Shown piece by piece: positions 1 to 7,436 of a DNA stretch of 42,324 nucleotides. Position 1 is the first letter of the stretch. Every line of letters begins with the position of its first letter. Under the pieces are notes generated by a model that ran no database searches, was not told the origin of the DNA, and was given only the letters and a program-made list of their open reading frames with translations. The position numbers and the translations under genes were made by a program. The stretch covers positions 1 to 42,324 of the forward strand of contig CAYLZO010000013.1 in the NCBI GenBank assembly GCA_964387775.1, given 5' to 3'. Source of the DNA: CAYLZO01 sp964387775. Lineage in GTDB: Bacteria > Chloroflexota > Anaerolineae > JAAYZQ01.

Positions 1-1414
1 GGATGCGGATGGTCACCCGGCCCACGGCGTCGATGCCCTCGGTCACCGCCTGGATGGAGAACTCGATCAGCTCATTGGGCTCGCCGATGACGCGGTTGAT
101 GGCCCGGTAGACGGCGTCCACGGGGCCGGTGCCGTGGTCGGCGTCGCAATGCACCGCGCCGTCCGGCCCCCGGATGCTGACCGTGGCCGTGGGGATGCTG
201 TGGTCGCCGCACGAGACCTGCACCTGCTCCAGGTGGTAGGTCTCGGCGAAAAAGACCTGCACCTCGTCGGCGACGATGGCCTCCAGGTCGCGGGTCTCGA
301 CCGTCTTTTTTTTGTCGGCCACGGCCAGAAAGCGCTCGTAGACCTTTTCGAACTGGGCCTGGTCCAGCGTGTAGCCCAGCTCGGCCAGGCGGTGGCGCAG
401 CCCGGCCCGCCCCGAGCGCGCCGAGAGCACAATCTCCGAATCAGGTACGCCGACGTCGCGAGGGTCGATGATCTCGTAGGTCGTGCGCTCCTTCAGCACG
501 CCGTCCTGGTGGATGCCCGACGAGTGGGCAAAGGCGTTGGCCCCGACGATGGCCTTGTTGGGCTGCACCGGGACGCCCGTCAACTGGCTGACCAGCCGGC
601 TGACGGGGTAGATGCGCCTCGGCTCGATACCGGTCTCCAGGCGAAAGGTGTCGCGGCGGGTTCGCAGGGCCATGACCACCTCTTCCAGCGACGTGTTGCC
701 CGCCCGCTCGCCGATACCGTTCATCGTCACCTCAACCTGGCGGGCGCCGTGGGCCACGCCGGCCAGCGTGTTGGCCGTGGCCAGCCCCAGGTCGTCGTGG
801 CAGTGCACCGAGATCGTCGCCCGGTCGATGTTGGGCACGTTTTCGGCGATGCCCCGGATCAGCGCCCCGAACTCGACGGGGGTGGTGTAGCCGGTCGTGT
901 CGGGGACGTTGACCACCGTGGCCCCGGCGGCGATGACGGCCTCCAGCACGCGGTAGAGGTAGGCGGGCTCGGCGCGGCCGGCGTCCTCGGTGTAGTACTG
1001 CACGTCTTCTACGAACCGCTTGGCGTAGCGCACGGCGTCCACGCCCAGTGCCAGCGCCTCTTCGGGCGTCATACGCAGCTTGTGTTTGACGTGCACCTCC
1101 GAGACGCCCAGCCCGGTGTGGATGCGCGGCCGGGCAGCGTCGCGCAGCGCCTCGGCGGCGTCGTCGATATCCTTGCGGTTGGCCCGCGTCAGGCCGCAGA
1201 CCACGCAGCCGCGCACCTCGCGCGAGATGCGCTGCACGGCCCGAAAGTCACCCGGCGACGAGATGGGGAATCCCGCCTCGATGACGTCCACGCCCAATTC
1301 CTCCAAGGCGTGGGCGATTTCGACCTTTTCGTTCACGTTCAGCGCCGCGCCGGGCGACTGCTCGCCGTCGCGCAGTGTTGTGTCAAAGACGACCACCCTA
1401 TCTTCCTGGGCCAT
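1..1414 (-). CDS. leuA: 2-isopropylmalate synthase, 3'-truncated by the window edge
   Basis: Condenses acetyl-CoA with 2-oxoisovalerate, the first committed step of leucine synthesis. The 471 visible codons begin at ATG 1414 with an AGGAGG-type ribosome site about ten bases upstream. Near the N-terminus DTTLRDGEQSPGA is the catalytic metal and substrate motif of the HMGL-like TIM barrel. NGIGERAGNTSLEEV and GIHQDGVLK are also family signatures. The visible end lies in the C-terminal LeuA allosteric domain (about residue 390 onward), so only the last few dozen residues of a roughly 500-520 residue protein are missing. It is the last visible gene of the ilvDBNC-leuA operon, 51 bases after ilvC. 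The assignment to isopropylmalate synthase rather than homocitrate or citramalate synthase rests on length, motifs and operon context. Confidence 0.93.
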   Translation of the reverse strand, partial: MAQEDRVVVFDTTLRDGEQSPGAALNVNEKVEIAHALEELGVDVIEAGFPISSPGDFRAVQRISREVRGCVVCGLTRANRKDIDDAAEALRDAARPRIHTGLGVSEVHVKHKLRMTPEEALALGVDAVRYAKRFVEDVQYYTEDAGRAEPAYLYRVLEAVIAAGATVVNVPDTTGYTTPVEFGALIRGIAENVPNIDRATISVHCHDDLGLATANTLAGVAHGARQVEVTMNGIGERAGNTSLEEVVMALRTRRDTFRLETGIEPRRIYPVSRLVSQLTGVPVQPNKAIVGANAFAHSSGIHQDGVLKERTTYEIIDPRDVGVPDSEIVLSARSGRAGLRHRLAELGYTLDQAQFEKVYERFLAVADKKKTVETRDLEAIVADEVQVFFAETYHLEQVQVSCGDHSIPTATVSIRGPDGAVHCDADHGTGPVDAVYRAINRVIGEPNELIEFSIQAVTEGIDAVGRVTIRI

Positions 1415-1465
1415 GTGCAAATTGCCTCCTGGTCAGGGGAGCGGGTATCCGGTACCCACCCCCCG

Positions 1466-2524
1466 CTACCCGGCGCTCCATTGGTCCGGCCGCAGCGAGC
1501 GCACGGCCGCGCCCGCCTGCCACATCTCCGATTCACGCATCTGGCGCAGCTCCTCGTCCAGCTTTTCCTTATAGTCGGGCGCGCTGTTGGCCGCCAGCAC
1601 GATGCGCGTCTCCTCGCCGGAAACGACGCTGTCGTACAGCTCGGCAAAGAGCGGCTCGACGGCGGCGCGGAAGCGGGGCAGCCAGTCGAGGGCGCCGCGC
1701 CGGGCCGTGGCGCTGCAATTCTCGTACATCCAGTCCATGCCGTTCTGGTCCACCAGGCGGATGAGGCTCTGGGTCAGCTCCTCGACCGTCTCGTTGAAGG
1801 CTTCGCTGGGGCTGTGGCCGTGGGCGCGCAGGGTGTGGTACTGGGCCTCCATGATGCCCGCCAGGGCGCCCATCAGCACGCCCCGCTCGCCGGTCAGGTC
1901 GCTGTAGACCTCGTGCTCAAAGCTCGTCGGGAACAGGTAGCCGGAGCCGATGGCGATGCCCACCGCCAGCGTACGCTCCTGCGCGCGCCCGGTATAATCC
2001 TGCTGCACGGCGTAGCTGCTGTTGATGCCGCTGCCGGCGAGGTAATTCGCCCGCACGCTGGCCCCCGAGCCCTTGGGCGCCACCAGGATGACGTCCACGT
2101 AGCCGGGCGGCACGATGCCGGTCTGGTCGCTGTAGACGATGCCGAATCCATGGGAAAAGAAGAGGGCGTCGCCCGCCTTGAGGCAGGGCGCGAGGGTCGG
2201 CCACAGGATCGTCTGCGCCGCGTCCGAGACCAGGTACTGGATGATGGTCCCCCGCGTCACCGCCTCCTCCCAGGGCAGCAGCGTCTCGCCCGGCACCCAG
2301 CCGTCGGCCAGCGCCTTGTTCCACGAGCGTTCGCGGGCCGGGTCGCCGCCGACGACGACGCGGACGCCGTTGTCGCGCATGTTGAGCGCCTGGGCCGGCC
2401 CCTGCACGCCGTAGCCCAACACGGCCACGACCTCGTCTTGGAGCACGTCCCGCGCTTTATCCAGCGGGAACTCGTCCCGCGTCACTACTTCTTCGATCAC
2501 GCCGCCAAAGTCAATCTTGGCCAT
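1466..2524 (-). CDS. ilvC: Ketol-acid reductoisomerase, fungal/Bacteroidetes-like variant
   Basis: Converts acetolactate or acetohydroxybutyrate to the dihydroxy acid using NAD(P)H and Mg2+, the second common step of Ile/Val synthesis. The 352-residue protein has the Rossmann motif GYGVQG, the metal-binding segment SDLTGERG and the glutamates of AFNETVEELTQS. The middle and C-terminal parts (VAPKGSGASVR, GSGINSSYAVQQD, GHSPSEAFNETVEE, CSATARRGALDW, NSAPDYKEKLDEEL) resemble yeast Ilv5 and Bacteroidetes KARI more than the common bacterial class I enzyme with its APKGPGHxVR and short C-terminus. AAGGAG lies before ATG 2524. It follows ilvN by 75 bases that hold two small hairpins. The function is secure; the subfamily call is from motif memory. 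Confidence 0.95.
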   Translation of the reverse strand: MAKIDFGGVIEEVVTRDEFPLDKARDVLQDEVVAVLGYGVQGPAQALNMRDNGVRVVVGGDPARERSWNKALADGWVPGETLLPWEEAVTRGTIIQYLVSDAAQTILWPTLAPCLKAGDALFFSHGFGIVYSDQTGIVPPGYVDVILVAPKGSGASVRANYLAGSGINSSYAVQQDYTGRAQERTLAVGIAIGSGYLFPTSFEHEVYSDLTGERGVLMGALAGIMEAQYHTLRAHGHSPSEAFNETVEELTQSLIRLVDQNGMDWMYENCSATARRGALDWLPRFRAAVEPLFAELYDSVVSGEETRIVLAANSAPDYKEKLDEELRQMRESEMWQAGAAVRSLRPDQWSAG

Positions 2525-2556
2525 TTGCTTCTCCTTTGCTATTCATTCGTCGCGTA

Positions 2557-2600
2557 GCGCAAGTTTGCAACTTCGCCCTGGGCAAGTTACAAACTTGCCC
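2557..2600. repeat. Pair of hairpins between ilvN and ilvC
   Basis: Two related inverted repeats, an imperfect one at 2557-2576 and a perfect one at 2580-2600 (nine-base arms GGGCAAGTT/AACTTGCCC around a three-base loop), lie side by side. The second overlaps the ilvN stop. There is no U-run, so they are more likely mRNA-processing or repeat elements than terminators. Confidence 0.7.
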
Positions 2601-3124
2601 TACAACATATCAGGCGCGCCGTTGTGTCCATTCCCACTCCGCACCATCGCCACCCGGCCGGTGCGGGCCAGCTCCTCGATGCCGTAGGGCTGCAACAGCC
2701 CGATGAGTGAATTGACCCGGCTCTCCGGCCCCACGATCTCGACCGTGAGCGCCGCCGCGCCGACGTCCACCACGCGGGCGCGAAAGACGTGGGTCAGCTC
2801 CAGGATCTCCGAGCGCGTGCCCGGCCCGGCCGCGACCTTGATCAGCGCCAGCTCGCGGTGCACGGCCTCCTGGTGGCTGACGTCGTGCACCTCGGTGACG
2901 TTGATCAGCTTTTCGAGTTGCTTGACCACCTGCTCGACGATCCCGACCTTTGAGTCGGCCTCGTCGTCGTGGAGGACGATGGTCATGCGCGAGATACCCG
3001 TCGTCTCGCTGTGGCCGACGCTCAGGCTCTCGATGTTATAGTTGCGGCGCCGAAAGAGGTTGGCCACCCGGCTGAGCACGCCGGGCTTGTTTTCCATCAA
3101 CGCCACGAGTGTGTGCTTTTGCAT
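2600..3124 (-). CDS. ilvN: Acetolactate synthase small (regulatory) subunit
   Basis: A 174-residue regulatory subunit that activates the IlvB catalytic subunit and confers valine feedback inhibition. The N-terminal ACT domain (residues 1-75) begins MQKHTLVALMENKPGVLSRV and contains RRRNYNIESLSVG, the family signature. A C-terminal small-subunit domain follows (about 80-165). The open frame extends much further upstream, but that part is antisense-like sequence inside ilvB. ATG 3124 is chosen because it has GGAGGAAACG just upstream and matches the family start. It begins 14 bases after the ilvB stop, so the two subunits are probably translationally coupled. The final residues (SGNGHNGAPDML) are a short unconserved tail. 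Confidence 0.94.
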   Translation of the reverse strand: MQKHTLVALMENKPGVLSRVANLFRRRNYNIESLSVGHSETTGISRMTIVLHDDEADSKVGIVEQVVKQLEKLINVTEVHDVSHQEAVHRELALIKVAAGPGTRSEILELTHVFRARVVDVGAAALTVEIVGPESRVNSLIGLLQPYGIEELARTGRVAMVRSGNGHNGAPDML

Positions 3125-3138
3125 CGTTTCCTCCTCCC

Positions 3139-4827
3139 TCACCTGGCCGCAGCCGCCGGCCGGCGGATCATGTCGTGCACCGGCGCGCCCGGGGCGACCA
3201 TGGGATAGACGTTCTCCTCCTGGACGATGCGGAAATCGATGAGGAACGGCCCCTCGGCCGCGACGGCCCGGATGAAGGCCGATTCGACGTCGCCTTTTTC
3301 CGTCACCGTCAGGGCCGGGATGCCGTAGGCCTCGGCCACGCGGGCGAAATCGGGTCCCAGCAGCGGCGTGCCCGAGTAGCGCCCCTCGAAAAAGAGCTGC
3401 TGCCACTGGCGCACCATGCCCAGGTAGCCGTTGTTGAGCACCGCGATCTTGAGCGGCAGCTTTTCCTGGACCACCGTCGCCAGCTCCTGGATGTTCATCT
3501 GGAAGCCGCCGTCGCCGACCGTGACCCACACCGCGTTGTCCGGCAGGCCCATCTGCGCGCCGATGGCCGCCGGCAGGGCAAAGCCCATCGTCCCCAGCCC
3601 GCCCGACGAGAGCAGCGCCCGCCGCCGCTGGTGGATGAAATATTGGGCCTCCCACATCTGGTTCTGGCCCACGTCCGACACGACCAGGGCCTCGCCCCGC
3701 GTGGCGTGCCAGAGCTGGCGCACCACGTACTGGGGCACCATCTCGTCGGTCTCCTGGCCGACGATGTCCCGCTTGGCCGAGTCCTCGCGCCACGCGCCGA
3801 TGCGGTCCAGCCAGTCGGGATGCGAGCCGTCCCGGACCAGCGGGACCAGCGCAGGCAAGACGTCCTTCAGGTCACCCACGACGGCCAGGTCAGTCTGCAC
3901 GTTCTTGTCGATCTCGACCGGGTCCACGTCGACGTGGACGATGCGCGCCTGCGGGGCGAACTGGCTCACCGGCCCGGTCAGCCGGTCGTCGAAGCGGCTG
4001 CCCAGCGAGACGATGAGGTCGGCCTCGCTCAGGGCCAGGTTGGTGTAGGCTTCGCCGTGCATGCCGGCCATGCCCAGGCAGAGCGGATGCGTCTCGGGCA
4101 GAGCGCCGATGCCGAGCAGCGTCGTGACCATCGGGATCGACGCCTTGTCGACCAGGTCGCGCAGGGCATCCTCGGCGCCGGCCAGCACCACGCCGTGCCC
4201 GGCGATGAGCAGCGGCCGCTCCGCCTCGTCGATCATCGCCGCCATCTGCCGGATCGGGCCAGCCAGGTCGTTGTGCGGCAGGCGATAGCCGGGCAGGTCC
4301 ACGTCCTCGGGATAGGCATAGTCGATCTCGGCGGCCTGCACGTCCTTGGTGATGTCGATGAGCACCGGTCCGGGCCGCCCCGTGCGGGCGATGTGAAACG
4401 CCTCCTTGACGACCGCCGGCAGCTCCTCGACGTCGGTGACGAGGTAGTTGTGTTTGGTGATGGGCTGGGTGATGCCGACGATGTCCACCTCCTGGAAGGC
4501 GTCGGTGCCGATGACGGGCGTCGCCACCTGGCCGGTGATGGCCACCACCGGCGACGAGTCCATGTGGGCCGTGGCCAGCCCGGTGACGAGGTTCGTCGCG
4601 CCGGGGCCGGAGGTGGCGATGCACACGCCGACGCGGCCCGTAGCGCGGGCGTAGCCGTCAGCGGCGTGGGCCGCGCCCTGCTCGTGGCGCATCAGCACGT
4701 GGTGGATGGGATAGTCGGGCAGCGCGTGATAGAGGTGAATCACCGCCCCGCCCGAAATGCCGAAAATCGTCTCGACCCCCTCGCGTACCAGGCTCTCCCA
4801 GACGACTTGGGCTCCGGTGAGTTTCAT
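3139..4827 (-). CDS. ilvB: Acetolactate synthase large (catalytic) subunit
   Basis: ThDP-dependent enzyme making acetolactate or acetohydroxybutyrate from pyruvate and pyruvate/2-oxobutyrate. At 562 residues it has the usual family length. Visible are the ThDP-activating glutamate in RHEQGAAHAADGYARATG (about residue 50), the FAD/central domain around HVDVDPVEIDKN, and the ThDP/Mg motif GDGGFQMN ending NNG in the C-terminal third. GISGGAVI near the N-terminus replaces the common YPGGA segment. It is preceded by GGAGGAAACGAC and followed by ilvN after 14 bases. The 72-base gap to ilvD holds heptamer repeats and a perfect palindrome. Confidence 0.96.
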   Translation of the reverse strand: MKLTGAQVVWESLVREGVETIFGISGGAVIHLYHALPDYPIHHVLMRHEQGAAHAADGYARATGRVGVCIATSGPGATNLVTGLATAHMDSSPVVAITGQVATPVIGTDAFQEVDIVGITQPITKHNYLVTDVEELPAVVKEAFHIARTGRPGPVLIDITKDVQAAEIDYAYPEDVDLPGYRLPHNDLAGPIRQMAAMIDEAERPLLIAGHGVVLAGAEDALRDLVDKASIPMVTTLLGIGALPETHPLCLGMAGMHGEAYTNLALSEADLIVSLGSRFDDRLTGPVSQFAPQARIVHVDVDPVEIDKNVQTDLAVVGDLKDVLPALVPLVRDGSHPDWLDRIGAWREDSAKRDIVGQETDEMVPQYVVRQLWHATRGEALVVSDVGQNQMWEAQYFIHQRRRALLSSGGLGTMGFALPAAIGAQMGLPDNAVWVTVGDGGFQMNIQELATVVQEKLPLKIAVLNNGYLGMVRQWQQLFFEGRYSGTPLLGPDFARVAEAYGIPALTVTEKGDVESAFIRAVAAEGPFLIDFRIVQEENVYPMVAPGAPVHDMIRRPAAAAR

Positions 4828-4852
4828 GTCGTTTCCTCCTCCTTCTAAATGG

Positions 4853-4910
4853 ATACTAGATATTAGATATTGGATATTGCAATATCCAATACCCAGTATC
4901 TAATACCCAA
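4853..4910. repeat. Heptamer-type repeat with a 24-bp perfect palindrome (ilvD-ilvB gap)
   Basis: Units close to GATATTG/ATATCCA repeat with a period near seven. Positions 4868-4879 and 4880-4891 are exact reverse complements, giving a 24-base perfect palindrome in the transcribed gap between ilvD and ilvB. The same CCAATATCCAAT words recur after argH and at the start of lysJ. Confidence 0.8.
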
Positions 4911-6564
4911 ACACGGCGCCCGTGCTGGCCGAGGTGACCATCCGGGCGTAGCGGCGCAGGTAGCCGCTCTGGACCGACGGCTGCCAGGGCGGCAGGTCGG
5001 CCAGGCGGCGGTCGATTTCGTCTTCGGGCAGGTCGAGGTCGAGGCGCTGGCCGTCGACGTCGATGCGGATGGGGTCGCCGTCGCGGACGGCGGCCAGCGG
5101 GCCGCGCTCGGCGGCTTCGGGCGAGATGTGGCCGATGGCCGCCCCCCGCGTCGCGCCCGAAAAGCGGCCGTCGGTCAGCAGCGCCACCTTGCCGTCGAGG
5201 CCCATGCCCGACAGCAGCGACGTGGGCGTCAGCATCTCGCGCATGCCCGGCCCGCCCTTCGGGCCTTCGTAGCGGATGACGAGCACGTCGCCCTCGTCGA
5301 ACTCGCGGGCCAGGATGGCCGCCGTGGCCGCCTCCTCCGAGTCGAACACGCGGGCCGGGCCCCGGTGCTGCCGCATCTCGGGCGCGACGACGGCCTGCTT
5401 GACCACCGCGCCGCCGGGCGCCAGGTTGCCGAAGAGGATGGCCAGCCCGCCGCGCGGCGAGTAGGGTGTGTCCAGGGGCCGAATCACCGCCTCGTCACAG
5501 ACCTCGGCGCCGGCCAGGTTCTCGGCCACGCGGCGGCCGGTGACGGTCGGCACGTCGCCGTCGAGCTGGCCGCCGTCCAGCAGGCGGCGCATGACCGCCG
5601 GGATGCCGCCCGCCCGGTCCAGGTCCTCGATGTGGTGGCCGCCGGCCGCCGGACTCATCTTACACAGGTGGGGCGTGCGGGCGCTGTAGTCGTTCACGTC
5701 GGCCAGCGGGATCTCGACGCCGGCCTCGTGGGCCACGGCCAGCAGGTGCAGCACCGAGTTGGTCGAGCCGCCCAGGGCCATGTCCACGGCAAAGGCGTTG
5801 CGGAAGGCAGCGGGGGTCAGGATATCCAGCGGCTTGAGATCGCGGGCCAGCAGGTCCATGACCTGCATGCCGGCCTCCTTGGCCAGCGCGATGCGGCCGG
5901 CGTGGACCGCCGGGATCGTCCCGTGGCCGGCCAGGCCCAGGCCCAGCGCCTCGGTCAGGCAGTTCATGGTGTTGGCCGTGAACATGCCCGCGCACGAGCC
6001 ACAACCGGGGCAGGCCGCCCGCTCCAGGCGGTCGAGCTCGGCCTCGGGCATCTCGCCCCGCGCCACGGCGCCGACGGCCATGAACACGTCGGCCAGGTCC
6101 ACGGCCCGGCCGTCGAGGCGGCCGGCCAGCATCGGCCCGCCGCTGGCGACGAGGGCGGGCAGGTTGAGCCGGGCGGCGGCCATCAACATGCCGGGGATGA
6201 TTTTGTCACAGTTGGGGATGAGGACCAACGCGTCGAAGGCGTGCGCCTGGGCGGCCACCTCGACCGAGTCGGCGATGAGCTCGCGGCTGGCCAGCGAATA
6301 CTTCATGCCGGGGTGGTTCATGGCCAGCCCGTCGCACACGCCGATGGTGTTGATCTCGAAGGGAGTGCCGCCGGCGGTGCGCACGCCGGCCTTGACCGCC
6401 TCGGCGATCTGGCGCAGGTTCAGGTGGCCGGGGATGGCCTCGTTGTAGGAATTGATCACGCCCACGAAAGGCTGGCCGATCTCGCGGTCGGTGCAGCCCA
6501 GCGCCCGCAGCAGCGAGCGGTGGGGTGCGCGTTCGGGGCCTCGTTTGACGGCGTCGCTTTTCAC
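4900..6564 (-). CDS. ilvD: Dihydroxy-acid dehydratase
   Basis: Fe-S dehydratase forming the 2-oxo acids of the valine and isoleucine pathways. From GTG 6564 the protein has 554 residues, typical of the family. The cluster ligands are the cysteines of GVCDG, PNCDK and CPGCGSCAGMFTANTMNCL; the EGPKGGPGMREML and LLTDGRFSGATRG segments are IlvD signatures. The frame is open for 26 more codons upstream, but that stretch is not family-like. GTG 6564 is preferred because GGGAGGT (6573-6579) lies eight bases upstream and homology begins there. It is the first structural gene after two tandem leaders, so expression should depend on attenuation by branched-chain amino acid supply. Confidence 0.95.
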   Translation of the reverse strand: MKSDAVKRGPERAPHRSLLRALGCTDREIGQPFVGVINSYNEAIPGHLNLRQIAEAVKAGVRTAGGTPFEINTIGVCDGLAMNHPGMKYSLASRELIADSVEVAAQAHAFDALVLIPNCDKIIPGMLMAAARLNLPALVASGGPMLAGRLDGRAVDLADVFMAVGAVARGEMPEAELDRLERAACPGCGSCAGMFTANTMNCLTEALGLGLAGHGTIPAVHAGRIALAKEAGMQVMDLLARDLKPLDILTPAAFRNAFAVDMALGGSTNSVLHLLAVAHEAGVEIPLADVNDYSARTPHLCKMSPAAGGHHIEDLDRAGGIPAVMRRLLDGGQLDGDVPTVTGRRVAENLAGAEVCDEAVIRPLDTPYSPRGGLAILFGNLAPGGAVVKQAVVAPEMRQHRGPARVFDSEEAATAAILAREFDEGDVLVIRYEGPKGGPGMREMLTPTSLLSGMGLDGKVALLTDGRFSGATRGAAIGHISPEAAERGPLAAVRDGDPIRIDVDGQRLDLDLPEDEIDRRLADLPPWQPSVQSGYLRRYARMVTSASTGAVFGY

Positions 6565-6668
6565 GTCAGATGACCTCCCAGTACTTGCTGAACGTAAGCA
6601 TGACACATTTGTCATTGCAAGTGTCGCGCGGCGGGCGACCACCGCTCATGATAAAAGAAACAATCACC

Positions 6669-6818
6669 TGTCACAAACGGATAGTCCTACGGATTGCGAG
6701 CGAGCGCTGGCGAGCGCGCAGTCCCTGCATCCAGGGGAAGCAATCCCACTTTGGCACAGCCGGGGATTGCTTCCCCGATGCCGGGACGGCGCGTCGCTTC
6801 GCTCCTCGCAATGACATA
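6669..6818. repeat. REP-like palindromic element, copy 2
   Basis: Begins with a 32-base word found again at 7021-7052 with one difference. The outer arms ATTGCGAG (6693-6700) and CTCGCAAT (6805-6812) bracket nested GAAGCAATCCC/GGGATTGCTTC arms, so the element folds into a long hairpin. CATTGCGAGGAGCGAAGCGAC-type words are dispersed repeats in many bacteria. It occupies most of the space between the second leader and ilvD; no gene is supported here. Confidence 0.8.
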
Positions 6819-6989
6819 CGGGTTCACGCACGAAAAAAGCCCCCCGGCTGGGAGGCTTTTGCTGCTGTGTGTCGCAGTGTCCACGTGGACTGCGACCCTC
6901 CCAACCGGCCGTGGCTCCTGGAGAACCAGGAGCAGGCGTAAAATCAGGCTAACGATAACCAGGTTGGGTAGAATCATCATGACTTGCAT
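6687..6989 (-). CDS. Second Ile/Leu/Val-rich leader ORF, apparently degenerate
   Basis: From ATG 6989 the reading starts MQVMMILPNLVIVSLILRL and continues LLVLQ. Seventeen of the first 27 residues are Ile, Leu, Val or Met, as in ilv leader peptides. The frame does not stop before the terminator at 6833-6860; it reads through it and into the REP-like element, ending at 6687 after 100 codons. It aligns in layout with the upstream leader peptide (…EPRPVGRV here against …EERWAVGRV there), so I read it as a duplicated leader whose stop was lost. No clear sigma70 promoter lies just upstream. Whether it is still translated is unknown. Confidence 0.4.
   Translation of the reverse strand: MQVMMILPNLVIVSLILRLLLVLQEPRPVGRVAVHVDTATHSSKSLPAGGLFSCVNPYVIARSEATRRPGIGEAIPGCAKVGLLPLDAGTARSPALARNP
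6833..6860 (-). terminator. Terminator of the second ilv leader
   Basis: In the minus-strand RNA the stem GCCTCCC/GGGGGGC (6839-6856) is followed by six U (6833-6838) and preceded by AAAA. Its 5' arm can alternatively pair with GGTTGGGAGG about 40 bases upstream, the arrangement seen in the first leader. A GTCGCAG/CTGCGAC dyad lies between the two. Confidence 0.75.
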
Positions 6990-7020
6990 GGTATCTCTAT
7001 CTTGTGTAGTTTTTCAGCGC

Positions 7021-7150
7021 TGTCACAAACCGATAGTCCTACGGATTGCGAGCCACGTCGTTTGCAGCGCGCCGTCCCGGCATCTCGGGGAAGCGATCCC
7101 CTCTTGTCATTCGGAGATTGCTTCGGTCGCTGGCGCGCCCTCGCAATGAC
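7021..7150. repeat. REP-like palindromic element, copy 1
   Basis: Starts with the same 32-base word as the element at 6669 (one mismatch) and has outer arms ATTGCGAG (7045-7052) and CTCGCAAT (7140-7147). It lies directly downstream of the first leader's terminator, as copy 2 does for the second leader, so leader plus element seem to have been duplicated as one unit of roughly 340 bases. Confidence 0.8.
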
Positions 7151-7166
7151 AGATCGTGATGGCAAC

Positions 7167-7190
7167 AAAAAAGCCTCCCGGTTGGGAGGC
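7167..7190 (-). terminator. Attenuator terminator of the first ilv leader
   Basis: Minus-strand stem GCCTCCCAA/CCGGGAGGC region (7173-7190) followed by six U (7167-7172). The 5' arm CCTCCCAACC is the exact ten-base complement of GGTTGGGAGG in the last codons of the leader peptide gene, so antiterminator and terminator are mutually exclusive. Confidence 0.88.
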
Positions 7191-7216
7191 TCTTGCCTAC
7201 GATGGATGTCTGCCGA

Positions 7217-7321
7217 CTAAACCGGGACCCTCCCAACCGCCCATCGCTCCTCGACGAGGAGCGTGATCAGAACCAGGACAATAAGGGCGATCTGGGTCAG
7301 AGTCCACATTTCCATTGTCAT
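7217..7321 (-). CDS. Branched-chain amino acid leader peptide (attenuator)
   Basis: A 34-residue ORF from ATG 7321, beginning MTMEMWTLTQ and continuing IALIVLVLITLLV, then EERWAVGRVPV and a TAG stop. Eleven of the 13 residues in the central run are Ile, Leu or Val, the hallmark of an ilv/leu leader peptide whose translation senses charged tRNA. A hairpin GCTCCTC-GTC-GAGGAGC overlaps the end of the run, followed by GGTTGGGAGG, which can pair with the terminator's 5' arm. A consensus promoter lies about 50 bases upstream. By established attenuation logic, ribosome stalling at the run favours the antiterminator and transcription of ilvDBNC-leuA. The peptide itself has no expected function. It would be missed by length-filtered gene calling. 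Confidence 0.85.
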   Translation of the reverse strand: MTMEMWTLTQIALIVLVLITLLVEERWAVGRVPV

Positions 7322-7371
7322 GTTTCTCACATTCGTCCTTTGATAGTGTACGGCAGCGCCGTTGAGGCGCA

Positions 7372-7400
7372 TTTATAACACAGGTGCCGGGATTTGTCAA
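7372..7400 (-). promoter_or_regulatory. Sigma70 promoter of the ilv leader/operon
   Basis: TTGACA (7395-7400 complement) and TATAAA (7372-7377 complement) are separated by exactly 17 bases. It sits just downstream of the aminotransferase stop and reads into the first leader peptide. Confidence 0.88.
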
Positions 7401-7436
7401 ATCGGCTTTTTTGACCTCGGCCGGCTCATCTATCGA

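Noticed and set aside
134..2557. A plus-strand open frame of about 800 codons across leuA and ilvC
   Set aside because: It is antisense to two clearly recognised genes, its composition (His/Val/Gly/Arg-rich, no motifs) is typical of antisense frames in high-GC DNA, and it has no ribosome site.
2600..3793. A 397-residue form of IlvN with a long N-terminal extension
   Set aside because: The extra part overlaps ilvB in another frame and is Gly/Arg-rich nonsense; the ACT domain begins exactly at ATG 3124 behind a good ribosome site.
4853..4910. CRISPR-like or terminator structure between ilvD and ilvB
   Set aside because: The repeats are only seven bases, without spacers, and the palindrome lacks a U-run; it is better described as a heptamer repeat.
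3109..6573. Long plus-strand frames opposite ilvB and ilvD
   Set aside because: Antisense frames kept open by GC-rich third positions; no recognisable domain.
6669..7150. Insertion sequence or transposase remnant upstream of ilvD
   Set aside because: No transposase-like frame or target-site duplication is seen; the palindromic words fit a REP-type repeat.
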